A DNA stretch of 64,000 nucleotides. Origin: an uncultured Alistipes sp. (GTDB lineage: Bacteria; Bacteroidota; Bacteroidia; Bacteroidales; Rikenellaceae). The position numbers and the translations under genes were made by a program. Location of the stretch: positions 1-64,000 of the forward strand of contig CAJUAV010000007.1 in the NCBI GenBank assembly GCA_910584485.1. The letters run 5' to 3'. This document shows, piece after piece, positions 1 to 7,951 of the stretch. The notes under the pieces were generated by a model, which was not told the origin of the DNA, searched no databases, and saw only the letters and a list, made by a program, of their open reading frames with translations. Numbering within the stretch: position 1 is the first letter of the stretch; every line of letters begins with the position of its first letter.

Positions 1-200
1 CCGACACGCACCGCATCCCAAAACGCCCAGCCGGTTGCGCGGCAAGAACGTTCGGTTCGTCGGAAGGAGCGGATCGCTGCCGCGCGAGCCGCAACCCGTT
101 CCCGATGCCCCCTTTGCAGGCGCGCCGCCGATCCCCTCCCCGAACACCCTCGCTTTGCGGCACGCCGTGCGTTTACGCATCGACGGCTTCCCGCAAAAGA

Positions 201-230
201 GAAAGCCCCTGCTTTTCAGCAGAGGCTTTC
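201..230 (-). terminator. Terminator hairpin of tRNA-Pro
   Basis: An inverted repeat of 12 bp arms with one mismatch encloses a TTTTCA loop. It lies 11 nt past the 3' end of tRNA-Pro on the minus strand. The stretch from base 1 to 200 shows no convincing gene; its open frames are short and overlap each other. Confidence 0.6.
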
Positions 231-240
231 GGGGAAAACT

Positions 241-318
241 TGGTCGGGATGACTGGATTCGAACCAGCGACAACACGCCCCCCAGACGTGTACTCTAACC
301 GGGCTGAGCTACATCCCG
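241..318 (-). tRNA. tRNA-Pro (GGG anticodon), CCA encoded
   Basis: The minus strand folds as a full cloverleaf. The acceptor pairs CGGGATG with CATCCCG, the anticodon stem CACGT/GCGTG closes the loop CTGGGGG, and the T arm carries TTCGAAT. T33 followed by GGG gives a proline tRNA reading CCC. Discriminator A73 is followed by a genomically encoded CCA. The tRNA-Glu gene further on lacks an encoded CCA, so CCA addition is mixed in this genome. Confidence 0.96.
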
Positions 319-353
319 AATACCCGTGACGGTTACCCGTCGGTTTGGGACTG

Positions 354-361
354 CAAATATA
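354..361 (-). promoter_or_regulatory. -7 box of tRNA-Pro promoter
   Basis: The minus strand reads TATATTTG, a full match to the Bacteroidota TAnnTTTG -7 box, 36 nt upstream of the mature tRNA-Pro 5' end. Candidate -33 TTG boxes follow in the T-rich tract near 374-381. Confidence 0.6.
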
Positions 362-484
362 GCGTTTTTTTTACAAAGCAAAAAGTTTTCGGACTTTTTT
401 TCATCTTTTCTTCGCCGCCGAGCCACCGTCCCCGCCCGTCCGAAACAAAATGCGGCCTGCGGACCACTTTTTTATCCGTTTTTT

Positions 485-514
485 TTGTACAGCTCCTTTT
501 TTTGTTTACCTTTG
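485..514 (+). promoter_or_regulatory. Promoter of tRNA-Glu / rpsT
   Basis: A TTG at 485-487, a 19 nt spacer and TACCTTTG at 507-514 form a near-ideal Bacteroidota housekeeping promoter. It lies about 40 nt upstream of tRNA-Glu. rpsT follows with no other clear promoter, so co-transcription is likely. Confidence 0.75.
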
Positions 515-555
515 CGACGCTAAAGTGTCACACAGCGCTGTACACATAGCGGTAA

Positions 556-627
556 GGCCCATTCGTCTATCGGTTAGGACGCAAGATTTTCATTCTTGAA
601 AGAGCAGTTCGATTCTGCTATGGGCTA
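556..627 (+). tRNA. tRNA-Glu (TTC anticodon)
   Basis: The cloverleaf has acceptor GGCCCAT/ATGGGCT (first pair G-U), anticodon stem CAAGA/TCTTG and loop TTTTCAT, giving anticodon TTC after T33. The T loop is TTCGATT. The 3' end reads A then CAC, so CCA is not encoded. The gene precedes rpsT in the same orientation behind a strong promoter. Confidence 0.95.
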
Positions 628-820
628 CACGAAGGGCCGACGCCCGCCGAACATCCCCTGCGGATCGGCGACGGCGGTTTCCTACGGGTGAATCGAACAC
701 GAGGAGCGGACCGCAGGGTCCATCCGCAAGCGGCCACGGCCGTCCGACCTGCCGCCCCGCATCGGGGCCGCAAGGCATAACGAAGCATTTGAAAGAAAAA
801 AATAAAAAACAAAACGAATT

Positions 821-1072
821 ATGGCAAACCATAAGTCTTCGAAGAAACGCATCCGTCAGACCGTGACGAAGCGTGCTCACAACCGCCTGTTCCACAAGAC
901 GGCGCGCAACGCCGTGAAGGCGCTCCGCAACACCACCGAGAAGAGCGCAGCCGAGGCGCTGCTGCCGAAGGTGACCTCGATGCTCGACAAGCTGGCCAAG
1001 CACAACATCATGCACAAGAACAAGGCCGGCAACCTGAAGAGCGCCATCCAGCTCCACGTGAACGCGCTTTAA
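821..1072 (+). CDS. rpsT: 30S ribosomal protein S20
   Basis: This is the small, very basic protein S20, which binds 16S rRNA early in 30S assembly. The 83-residue product opens MANHKSSKKRIRQT and ends in the usual alanine-rich helical hairpin; bacterial S20 proteins are about 85-90 residues. The start at 821 follows an A-rich leader without a Shine-Dalgarno sequence, as is normal in Bacteroidota. It lies 193 bp after tRNA-Glu and probably shares its promoter. The leader at 628-820 is long and GC-rich. It could hold autoregulatory structure, but I recognise no defined motif there. Confidence 0.97.
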   Translation: MANHKSSKKRIRQTVTKRAHNRLFHKTARNAVKALRNTTEKSAAEALLPKVTSMLDKLAKHNIMHKNKAGNLKSAIQLHVNAL

Positions 1073-1098
1073 GGAGGATTTTTCCCCTCTTAAGATAC

Positions 1099-1125
1099 GA
1101 CAACCGCTCCTTCGGGGCGGTTGTC
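1099..1125 (+). terminator. Hairpin after rpsT
   Basis: GACAACCGC pairs perfectly with GCGGTTGTC around a TCCTTCGGG apex that can extend the stem. It lies 27 nt after the rpsT stop. There is no strong T tract. Confidence 0.55.
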
Positions 1126-1194
1126 TGCGTATCGGCCGAACCGACAGACCGCACGGGCAATACGCTCCCAACTCCGCAGGCGGCCCGATAAACA

Positions 1195-1534
1195 GCCCGC
1201 CCGCCTACGTCCATCCCCACCTGGGCACACCTCGTCTGCACCCAAAACACCTCTGCAAAAGCCCGCCTGCCTGCGTCCATCCCCGCCCGTGCACACCTCG
1301 GCTGCACCCAAGAACACCTCCGCAAAAGCCTGCCCGCCTGCATCCATCCCCGCCCGTGCACCCCACGGCTGCACCCAAGAACACCTCCGCAAAAGCCCGC
1401 CCGCCTGCGTCCATCCCCACCTGTGCACACCTCGTCTGCACCCAAGACACCTCCGCGAAAGCCTGCCCGCCTGCGTCCATCCCCGCCCGTGCACACCCTG
1501 GCTGCACCGAAACACCTCCGCCGCCTCGGCAAAA
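1195..1534. repeat. Minisatellite, five 66-74 bp units
   Basis: Five head-to-tail copies begin at about 1195, 1261, 1328, 1395 and 1461. Each carries the core TCCATCCCC(G/A)CC(C/T)G, then TGCACC, and closes with ACACCTC(C/T)GC and an A run. Copies 1-4 are 66 or 67 bp and differ by scattered substitutions; copy 5 is extended to 74 bp. The period is not a fixed multiple of three, so the long overlapping frames here are best read as noncoding. The array lies between rpsT and the promoter of the Mrr-type gene. Confidence 0.9.
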
Positions 1535-1570
1535 CGCGCATTCAGGTGCGATTTGCCGCCTCTTTTTCGG

Positions 1571-1651
1571 ATCTTCGACTGCGTCCAAAATACTCCGTCT
1601 CGGCAGAACCAAGCGGACGCTTGCTTCTGCGCTCGACTTTTACTATCTTTG
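1571..1651 (+). repeat. Single promoter-bearing repeat unit upstream of mrr
   Basis: This is one copy of the 73-75 bp repeat also found upstream of prfC (5501), ispG (52783) and the 60500-63463 gene. It includes CTCGGCAGAACCAAG, a CTTGCTTCTGCGCTCGAC core and a TATCTTTG end. It lies in the same orientation relative to its gene as the other copies. Confidence 0.75.
1621..1651 (+). promoter_or_regulatory. Promoter of the Mrr-type gene, inside a repeat
   Basis: TTG at 1621-1623, a 20 nt spacer and TATCTTTG at 1644-1651 match the Bacteroidota consensus. They sit about 25 nt upstream of the ATG at 1677. Both boxes belong to the dispersed repeat unit. Confidence 0.75.
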
Positions 1652-1676
1652 TAAAGAAGATATCCGTTTACACCCC

Positions 1677-2582
1677 ATGATACCCGATTTTCAGGCGACG
1701 ATGCGGCCGCTGCTGCTGCATTTGAACGACGGCGAACCCCATCCGATTCGCGAAGCGATCGCTGCCGTCTGCAGCTATTTCAACCTGACCCCCGAAGAAC
1801 AGCAGGAGATGCTACCCTCGCAACGACAGCCGACGATCCACAACCGCGTCTACTGGGCCAAGACCTACCTGCTCAAGGCGGGATTGCTGCAATCGCCCGC
1901 CCGCGGAAGCGTACGCATCACCGACGAGGGCCGCAAAGCGCTCGCCTCGCAGGAGCCGATCAATGTCGCCTACCTGAACCGCTACCCCGCCTTCGTCCGT
2001 TTCCACACGGGCAAAGGGAGCGGACAGACGCTGGCCGCTCCGTCGCCCGATACCGAGCAGGACCCCGAAACGATCCTCGCCGAAGCGGGCAAAAAGCTCG
2101 ATGCGGCCCTGGCCGACGACCTGATGGAGCTGCTGCTGAAGATGAACGCCTACGATTTCGAGAAGCTCGTGGTCGACCTGCTCGGCCGCATGGGATACAA
2201 CCCCGACGCGGAAGACCGAAACAGCTTCGTGACACGCAAAAGCGGCGACGAAGGAATCGACGGTATCATCAAGGTCGACAAGCTGGGATTCGACGCCATC
2301 GGCATTCAAGCTAAACTGTGGGCGACGGACCAGACCGTCGGGCGCCCCGAAATCCAGCGTTTCGCAGGTGCGCTGGGCGGTGCGGGACTCAAAAACGGCG
2401 TCTTCGTCACGACGGCCCGCTTCAGCCGGCAGGCCTGCGAATACCGACATCCGAACACCAAGATCATTCTCATCGACGGCCGCCTGCTGACCGAACTGAT
2501 GATCCGCCACAACCTCGGCGTCCAGCTCAAGAACCTCTACGAAATCAAGCGGCCCGACCTCGACTATTTCGAATCGTTCTGA
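1677..2582 (+). CDS. mrr: Mrr-family restriction endonuclease
   Basis: The 301-residue product has the Mrr layout. An N-terminal winged-helix region (about residues 1-110) is followed by a C-terminal endonuclease domain of the PD-(D/E)xK fold. The catalytic elements are visible: GDEGIDGI near residue 190 and IQAK near 209-212, the QxK variant typical of Mrr. Family members cut modified (methylated) DNA without a partner methylase, and none is adjacent here. I chose the ATG at 1677 because the promoter ends at 1651; the open frame upstream is minisatellite. It converges with the fusion gene at 2650, sharing a terminator. The substrate modification cannot be predicted. Confidence 0.88.
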   Translation: MIPDFQATMRPLLLHLNDGEPHPIREAIAAVCSYFNLTPEEQQEMLPSQRQPTIHNRVYWAKTYLLKAGLLQSPARGSVRITDEGRKALASQEPINVAYLNRYPAFVRFHTGKGSGQTLAAPSPDTEQDPETILAEAGKKLDAALADDLMELLLKMNAYDFEKLVVDLLGRMGYNPDAEDRNSFVTRKSGDEGIDGIIKVDKLGFDAIGIQAKLWATDQTVGRPEIQRFAGALGGAGLKNGVFVTTARFSRQACEYRHPNTKIILIDGRLLTELMIRHNLGVQLKNLYEIKRPDLDYFESF

Positions 2583-2595
2583 CCCCCTCCGATCA

Positions 2596-2628
2596 AAACC
2601 GCCCGACTGAACGACAGTCGGGCGGTTT
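2596..2628. terminator. Bidirectional terminator between convergent genes
   Basis: A perfect 14 bp stem (AAACCGCCCGACTG / CAGTCGGGCGGTTT) surrounds a five-base loop, with A and T tracts on its flanks. It serves the Mrr gene (ends 2582) and the gene ending at 2650. Confidence 0.85.
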
Positions 2629-2649
2629 CGGCATACGGTGCGGCGCGGA

Positions 2650-3801
2650 TCAGAAATCGCGCCGACGGATCTTGATGCGGAGCGCCTCCACGGGCACCGT
2701 GTCGCAGACCAGCACGAGGTAGCCGCCGCCGCCCGCTCCCGAGAGCTTCCAGGCCAGCGCCTTTTCGCGGTAGCGCTCGATCCACTCGCGCACGCCGTCG
2801 GTCACCATCGCGGGGAACATCGCGATCTGCGCCTCGAACGACGCGCGGAAAGCCGCGGCGAAGGCGCCGAGGTCGCGCTCCAGCATCGCTGCCCAGCAGG
2901 CGTCGGCCGCCTCGGTGAGGGCGCGCACCCCCGCCTCGTCGATGCGGCACCCCGCGACGACCGAGGTCCCTGCGGGACGCGGGAACATCGGAATGAGACA
3001 CACGTGTTCCTCCAGCCAGTTCAACACCGCCTCGTCGTGCACCGTCTCGATGCGCTCGGGCCAGTAGTGGGCGTTGTAGTAGTGGCGGCTCACCCCCGGC
3101 ACACAGATGCCGATCGCATCCTGCGCCCCCGAAATATGGCCGTCCTTCTCGGGCTCGTTCTCGAAGCAGAAGACCAGCTTGGCCAGCATTTCGGGATCGT
3201 AGTTGGGCAGGTGGTAGGGCCAGATCTTCTTCATGGCGTTGCGCGTCGAGGTCGACATGCCGCCCCGCTCCATGAACTCGGTCGTCGGCTCGAGCGAAAC
3301 GGTCACGGCCCACCCCGCCCCGTATTTCGAGACGTAGGGCTGGTCGATCCACGTGCCCGCCAGATCGAGGCGATAGGGCAGCTGCGGCTTGACGGTCGTG
3401 CGCAGCGAGGTGGTCGACCGCGCCTCCAGCCCCGCTTCGGGCTCGCGCTGCAGGACGACGTATTCGATGCCGCGCTCGGCGCAGAAGGCGCGCTTGGCCT
3501 CCGAGCCGCCGTCCTCGTTGACGACGAAGATGTCGGGCTTCACCCGCTCGACCGTCTCGACGAAATCCATCATGCCCGACCCCGGATTGACCCAGGCATC
3601 CTTCACGTAGCGGATCGACTTGACCATGTAGAGGCGCTCGGCCTCCGAGCAGATCGTGCGGCGCGCCTTGAGCTGGAAGATCGTCGCATCGGAGCCGATG
3701 CCGACGTAGAGATCGCCGTACTGCGCCGCCTCGCGGAAGAAGGCGACGTGACCGCTGTGCAACATGTCGTAGCAACCCGACACGAAAACTTTTTTAGCCA
3801 T
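2650..3801 (-). CDS. Nucleotidyltransferase / GHMP-type sugar kinase fusion
   Basis: The 383-residue protein joins two enzymes. Residues 1 to about 130 are a cytidylyl/adenylyltransferase-like domain with the HSGH nucleotide-binding motif at 15-18 and an ISSTG-like segment replaced by TSLRTT. From about 140 onward it resembles a GHMP kinase, opening PYRLDLAGTW and ending with the GHMP C-terminal glycine motif LSGAGGGGYLVLV near 352. By analogy with HldE (heptose kinase plus adenylyltransferase) it may phosphorylate and nucleotide-activate a sugar. However, a kinase of a different superfamily is used and the sugar is unknown. It is monocistronic, with its own promoter just upstream. Confidence 0.8.
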   Translation of the reverse strand: MAKKVFVSGCYDMLHSGHVAFFREAAQYGDLYVGIGSDATIFQLKARRTICSEAERLYMVKSIRYVKDAWVNPGSGMMDFVETVERVKPDIFVVNEDGGSEAKRAFCAERGIEYVVLQREPEAGLEARSTTSLRTTVKPQLPYRLDLAGTWIDQPYVSKYGAGWAVTVSLEPTTEFMERGGMSTSTRNAMKKIWPYHLPNYDPEMLAKLVFCFENEPEKDGHISGAQDAIGICVPGVSRHYYNAHYWPERIETVHDEAVLNWLEEHVCLIPMFPRPAGTSVVAGCRIDEAGVRALTEAADACWAAMLERDLGAFAAAFRASFEAQIAMFPAMVTDGVREWIERYREKALAWKLSGAGGGGYLVLVCDTVPVEALRIKIRRRDF

Positions 3802-3840
3802 CTGATGCGTTGTTCATGTCCCCTCGCAGGGGCGTTTTTG

Positions 3841-3871
3841 CAAATATAGGAAGAAAAGGGCGGATTTCCAA
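3841..3871 (-). promoter_or_regulatory. Promoter of the nucleotidyltransferase/kinase gene
   Basis: The minus strand shows TTG (3869-3871), a 20 nt spacer and TATATTTG (3841-3848). The ATG follows 40 nt downstream. The -33 box falls inside the loop of the prfC terminator hairpin. Confidence 0.7.
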
Positions 3872-3885
3872 CACCTTCCGCCCTT
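3856..3885 (-). terminator. prfC terminator
   Basis: AAGGGCGGA pairs with TCCGCCCTT around a 12-base loop, starting 4 nt after the prfC stop codon. It overlaps the promoter of the next gene on the same strand. Confidence 0.65.
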
Positions 3886-3889
3886 CGAA

Positions 3890-5473
3890 TCAGCATTCGG
3901 AGGTGAAGCGGAAACGGATCTCCTTGAAATTCTCCTGCGCCAGCGCCAGCGCATAGCTCGTGTCGGCCAGGAAGACGTCGTGTCCGTGTTTGTCCACCGC
4001 CATGTTGGTGTGCTTGCGACGCTTGAAATCGGCCAGCTGCGCCGCGTTGTCGCTCTCGACCCAGCACGCCTTGTGGATCGAGATGGGCTCCCAACGGCAC
4101 GAAGCGCCGTATTCGTGCTCCAGGCGGTACTGGATCACCTCGAACTGGAGCGCGCCCACCGTGCCGATGATCTTGCGGCCGTTGAGCGACGAGGTGAAGA
4201 GCTGCGCCACGCCCTCGTCCATCAGCTGGTCGATGCCCTTGGCCAGCTGCTTGAATTTGAGCGGGTCGGCATTTTCGATGTAGCGGAACTGCTCGGGGGC
4301 GAACGACGGGATGCCCGTGAACTTGAGCTTCTCGCCCTCGGTGAAGGTGTCGCCGATCTTGAAGTTGCCCGTGTCGTGCAGACCCACGATGTCGCCCGGG
4401 AAGGCCTCGTCGATCACCGATTTCTTTTCGGCCATGAAGGCCGTCGGCGACGAGAACTTGAGCTGCTTGCCGCTGCGCACGTGGAGGTAGTTGCGGTTGC
4501 GTTCGAAGCGGCCCGAGCAGATCTTCATAAAGGCGATGCGGTCGCGGTGGTTGGGGTCCATGTTCGCGTGGATCTTGAAGATGAAACCCGTCATCTTCGC
4601 CTCCGCGGCCTCCACCGTGCGCGTCTCGGTCGGCGCGGGGCGGGGCGACGGAGCGATGCGGATGAAGCATTCGAGCAGCTCGCGCACGCCGAAATTGTTG
4701 ACGGCCGAACCGAAGAAGACGGGCGCCACCTCGCCGCGCAGGTAGGCCTCGCGGTCGAACGGGTCGTAGACTCCCTCGACCAGCTCGACATCCTGCCGCA
4801 GCTGCGCGGCGTGCTTCGCGCCGATGCGGGCGTCGAGCTCGTCGTCCGCGAGGTCCGAAATTTCGACCGTCGAGGCGTCGGCCGTCAGCCGCTCGTCGGA
4901 GGTGAAGAGCGAGAGGTTGCGCTCGTAGAGGTTGTAGACCCCCTTGAAATCGGGGCCGCTGGCGATCGGGAACGAGAGGGGCCGCACACCGATGCGCAGC
5001 TCCTTCTCCACCTCGTCCAGAAGGTCGAAGGGCTCCTTGGCGGGGCGGTCGAGCTTGTTGATGAAGACGATCACGGGGGTCGCGCGCATGCGGCAGACCT
5101 CCATCAGCTTGCGCGTCTGCGCCTCGACGCCCTTGGCGCCGTCGATGACGATGATGACCGAGTCGACCGCCGTCAGCGTGCGGTAGGTATCCTCGGCGAA
5201 ATCCTCGTGACCCGGGGTGTCGAGGATGTTGATCTTCGCCCCTTCGTACTCGAAGCCCATGACCGACGTGGCGACCGAAATGCCGCGCTGACGCTCGATC
5301 TCCATGAAGTCGGAGGTGGCGCCTTTCTTGATCTTGTTGCTCTTGACGGCGCCCGCGACGTGGATCGCGCCGCCGAAGAGGAGCAGTTTTTCGGTGAGAG
5401 TCGTTTTACCGGCATCGGGGTGGGCGATCACGGCGAAGGTGCGCCGACGGGTGATCTCTTCCTGTAAGGTCAT
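3890..5473 (-). CDS. prfC: Peptide chain release factor 3
   Basis: RF3 is the cytosolic GTPase that removes RF1/RF2 from the ribosome after peptide release. The 527-residue length is typical. Visible G motifs are AHPDAGKTT (P loop), DTPGHEDF (G3) and NKLDRP (G4), and the region GATSDFMEIERQRGIS is characteristic of RF3. A frame upstream would allow a start at 5503. The -7 box at 5501-5508 overlaps that codon, so I take the ATG at 5473 (MTLQEEITRRR). Its promoter lies in a three-unit promoter-bearing repeat. The gene appears monocistronic. Confidence 0.96.
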   Translation of the reverse strand: MTLQEEITRRRTFAVIAHPDAGKTTLTEKLLLFGGAIHVAGAVKSNKIKKGATSDFMEIERQRGISVATSVMGFEYEGAKINILDTPGHEDFAEDTYRTLTAVDSVIIVIDGAKGVEAQTRKLMEVCRMRATPVIVFINKLDRPAKEPFDLLDEVEKELRIGVRPLSFPIASGPDFKGVYNLYERNLSLFTSDERLTADASTVEISDLADDELDARIGAKHAAQLRQDVELVEGVYDPFDREAYLRGEVAPVFFGSAVNNFGVRELLECFIRIAPSPRPAPTETRTVEAAEAKMTGFIFKIHANMDPNHRDRIAFMKICSGRFERNRNYLHVRSGKQLKFSSPTAFMAEKKSVIDEAFPGDIVGLHDTGNFKIGDTFTEGEKLKFTGIPSFAPEQFRYIENADPLKFKQLAKGIDQLMDEGVAQLFTSSLNGRKIIGTVGALQFEVIQYRLEHEYGASCRWEPISIHKACWVESDNAAQLADFKRRKHTNMAVDKHGHDVFLADTSYALALAQENFKEIRFRFTSEC

Positions 5474-5500
5474 GCGAATGGTGGTGTTTGTACGAGGATG

Positions 5501-5531
5501 CAAAGGTACGAAAAGTCGAGCGCAGAAGCAA
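5501..5531 (-). promoter_or_regulatory. prfC promoter inside repeat unit 1
   Basis: On the minus strand, TTG (5529-5531), a 20 nt spacer and TACCTTTG (5501-5508) lie 27 nt upstream of the chosen ATG. The TTG is part of the CTTGCTTC segment of the repeat palindrome. Confidence 0.75.
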
Positions 5532-5690
5532 GCGCAGCTTGGGTTCTGCCGAGACGGAGTACCTTCGGCGAAGCCAATGGTACGAATAAGCCGAGTGCAA
5601 AAGCAAATTTATTTGCATTTTGCCGAGGCGAAATATCTTCGGCGAAGCCGCGATACGAAAAGCCGGGCGCAGAAGCGAACGGACGAGCCG
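5501..5690 (-). repeat. Three-unit promoter-bearing tandem repeat upstream of prfC
   Basis: Units begin at 5501, about 5575 and about 5648 (period 73-74 bp). Each has a -7-like box, then an AAGtCGAG/AAGCCGAG segment, a palindromic GCAAAAGCAAA..TTTGCATTTTGC-type core and TGCCGAG(G/A)CG. The -7 boxes decay with distance from the gene: TACCTTTG, TACCATTG, then TATCGCGG. Confidence 0.85.
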
Positions 5691-5703
5691 CCGCACATAC
5701 GAA

Positions 5704-5733
5704 AAAAGGCCGCCCTGAAAAGGGCGGCCTTTT
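5704..5733 (-). terminator. uxuA terminator
   Basis: AAAAGGCCGCCC pairs with GGGCGGCCTTTT around TGAAAA, 20 nt after the uxuA stop. It is a strong stem flanked by A and T tracts. Confidence 0.85.
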
Positions 5734-5752
5734 CCATTGCGAAGCAGCGGAA

Positions 5753-6931
5753 CTATTTCCCGCCGTAGAGCGAGCAGGCGATGCCGAGCTCCAGTCCGCG
5801 CAGCTCGGCCAGTCCGCGCATGCGGCCGTAGCACGAGTAGCCCGGGTTCGAGCGGCGGTTCAGGTCGTCGCACATCTGGTGCCCGTGGTCGGGGCGCATC
5901 GGAATCGAGACCTTGCGCTCCTGCTGGATCTCGAGGAAAGCCTTCATCACCTCGTACATCGGCACGTCGCCCTCCAGGTGGTTGTCCTCCTGGAAATTGC
6001 CCTCGGCATCGCGGCGCGTCGAACGCAGGTGGACGAAGCCCACGCGGTCCTTGAACTCGCGCATGATGGCGGGCAGGTCGTTGTCGGCGCGCACGCCGAA
6101 CGAACCCGTGCAGAGGCAGAGGCCGTTCGAGCGGTTGGGCACGGCGGCGACGATTTTGCGGAAATCCTCGGCCGTCGAGAGGATGCGGGGCAGCCCCAGG
6201 ATCGGATAGGGAGGATCGTCGGGATGGATCACCAGCTCGGCCCCCACCTCGTCGGCCACGGGGCAGATCTCGCGCAGGAAGGCGATGAGGTTGCCGCGCA
6301 GCGTCTCGGCGTCGATCCCCTTGTAGCGGTCGAGGGCGGCACGGAACTGCTCGATCGTGAAGCTCTCCTCGGCGCCGGGCAGCCCTGCGATCATGTTGCG
6401 CGTCACCAGTGCGCGCTCCGCCTCGTCCATCGCCTCGTAGCGCGCCTTGGCGCGTGCGATCTCCTCGGGCGTATACTCCTTTTCGGCCCCCTCGCGCTTG
6501 AGGATGAAGAGGTCGAAGGCCATGAAGGCGGCCCGCTCGAAGCGCAGCGCCTTCGAACCGTCCTCGACCGTGTAGGCGAGATTCGTGCGCGTCCAGTCGA
6601 GGACGGGCATGAAATTGTAGGTGATGCACTTGATGCCGCACGCCGCGAGGCTGCGGATCGACTGCTTGTAGTTTTCGATATAGGTGCGGAAGTCGCCTTC
6701 GCGCGTCTTGATATGCTCGTGCACGGGGACGCTCTCGACGACCGACCACGTAAGACCCGCCTCGGCGATGAGCGCCTGACGCTTGCGGATCTCCTCGACG
6801 GGCCATACCTCGCCGTTGGGAATGTGGTGGAGGGCATGCACGATGTCCGTGGCGCCCGCCTGACGGATGTTCGAAAGCGTGACGGGATCGTTCGGTCCGT
6901 ACCAGCGCCACGATTGTTTGCAGAGATACAT
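5753..6931 (-). CDS. uxuA: Mannonate dehydratase
   Basis: UxuA dehydrates D-mannonate to 2-keto-3-deoxygluconate in hexuronate catabolism, using a divalent metal in a TIM barrel. The product is 392 residues from the ATG at 6931 (MYLCKQSWRWYGPND); E. coli UxuA is 394. Conserved segments visible include HHIPNGEVWP, LVIHPDDPP and the C-terminal RPDHGHQMCDD, whose Asp and His residues belong to the active site. The longer frame to 7012 adds an arginine-rich stretch without family similarity. It lies 111 bp downstream of the SDR gene on the same strand, so a two-gene glucuronate-pathway operon is likely. Confidence 0.94.
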   Translation of the reverse strand: MYLCKQSWRWYGPNDPVTLSNIRQAGATDIVHALHHIPNGEVWPVEEIRKRQALIAEAGLTWSVVESVPVHEHIKTREGDFRTYIENYKQSIRSLAACGIKCITYNFMPVLDWTRTNLAYTVEDGSKALRFERAAFMAFDLFILKREGAEKEYTPEEIARAKARYEAMDEAERALVTRNMIAGLPGAEESFTIEQFRAALDRYKGIDAETLRGNLIAFLREICPVADEVGAELVIHPDDPPYPILGLPRILSTAEDFRKIVAAVPNRSNGLCLCTGSFGVRADNDLPAIMREFKDRVGFVHLRSTRRDAEGNFQEDNHLEGDVPMYEVMKAFLEIQQERKVSIPMRPDHGHQMCDDLNRRSNPGYSCYGRMRGLAELRGLELGIACSLYGGK

Positions 6932-7042
6932 GTTGTGAAGGATGCGTTTAAGAGTGATCGTTCGGAATGCGGAATCATCGGCCGACGGCTGCCGCCGTCG
7001 GCGCATACGCACCGAAAGCCGCCGCCCGCTCGCGAGGCCGGT

Positions 7043-7861
7043 TTAGATCGAAAATGCGTCGAAGCCGCCGTCTACCACCACCACCGTGCCCGAAACGGCC
7101 TTCGAGGCCTCCGAGGCGAGGTACTGGAGGGTGCCGACGAGTTCGTCGGGCTCCAGGAAACGACCGTAGGGCGTGTGGCCCAGGATCGTGTGCGAACGCG
7201 GCGTAAGCGACCCGTCGGGGTTGGTGAGCAGCGTGCGGTTCTGGTTCGTCAGCAGGAAACCCGGGGCGATGGCGTTGACGCGCAGGCCGTCGCCGAACTT
7301 GATCGCCAGCTCGCCGCAGAGGTATTTCGTCCAGTTGACCACGGCGGCCTTCGCCACGCCGTAGCCCGCCACGCGCGTCAGGGGACGCAGCGCCGACTCG
7401 GAGGCGAAATTGATGATCGAGCCGTTCTTCTTCTCGACCATCGCGCGGGCGAAGATCATCGTCGGCAGGATCGTACCGAAGAGGTTGAGCTCGGTGCAGA
7501 GCTTCACGGCCTCGACGTCCAGATCGAAGATCGTCTGGTCGGGCTGCACCGTGGCGCGGCCCATATTGCCGCCCGCGGCGTTGAGCAGGATGTCGATCGT
7601 GCCGTATTTCTCCATGATGCAGCGGTAGTTCTCCTCGAGCACCGCCCGATCGAGGACGTTCGTGGCAAAGAAGCAGGCTTCGCCGCCCGCGGCCTTGATC
7701 TCGGCGACCAGCTCTTCGCCGGCTGCCTGCGTGCGCTCCAGGTCGAGCAGCACCACCTTGGCGCCCTGCTCGGCGAAATGTTTGACGATCGTGGCGCCGA
7801 GGATGCCGCAGGCACCCGTCATGACGACCACTTTTCCCTCTACGCTGAATAAGTTTTTCAT
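7043..7861 (-). CDS. SDR oxidoreductase, probable D-mannonate oxidoreductase
   Basis: This is a 272-residue short-chain dehydrogenase. It has the cofactor motif TGACGILG near residue 14, NAAGG, and the catalytic Ser plus YGVAK pair (YxxxK). The C-terminus has VVVDGGFDAFSI. Coupling to uxuA suggests it interconverts fructuronate and mannonate, replacing the unrelated long-chain UxuB, as is common in Bacteroidota; the substrate is inferred from context only. The ATG at 7861 begins MKNLFSVEGKVVVMTG. The frame upstream runs through the promoter region. A 78 bp repeat triplet lies just upstream. Confidence 0.88.
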   Translation of the reverse strand: MKNLFSVEGKVVVMTGACGILGATIVKHFAEQGAKVVLLDLERTQAAGEELVAEIKAAGGEACFFATNVLDRAVLEENYRCIMEKYGTIDILLNAAGGNMGRATVQPDQTIFDLDVEAVKLCTELNLFGTILPTMIFARAMVEKKNGSIINFASESALRPLTRVAGYGVAKAAVVNWTKYLCGELAIKFGDGLRVNAIAPGFLLTNQNRTLLTNPDGSLTPRSHTILGHTPYGRFLEPDELVGTLQYLASEASKAVSGTVVVVDGGFDAFSI

Positions 7862-7923
7862 CGATTGATCGGTTTTAAGGTATTTTTCCGTCTCCCGTAC
7901 ACAAATCGTACGAAAGAGGCAGT

Positions 7924-7931
7924 CAAAGATA
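7924..7931 (-). promoter_or_regulatory. -7 box of the SDR-uxuA promoter
   Basis: TATCTTTG on the minus strand, 63 nt upstream of the ATG at 7861. A TTG at 7953-7955 lies 21 nt further upstream, at the edge of the first 78 bp repeat copy. Confidence 0.65.
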
Positions 7932-7951
7932 CGATAAAAATACGAAAAAAA

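Noticed and set aside
1195..1534. Possible CRISPR array or coding repeats
   Set aside because: Units are contiguous near-identical 66-67 bp repeats without unique spacers, and no cas gene lies near. Frames are open on both strands only because of the base composition and periodicity.
5674..5694. A fourth promoter unit in the prfC repeat
   Set aside because: The sequence beyond about 5690 lacks a -7 box and the TGCCGAG end, and runs into the uxuA terminator.
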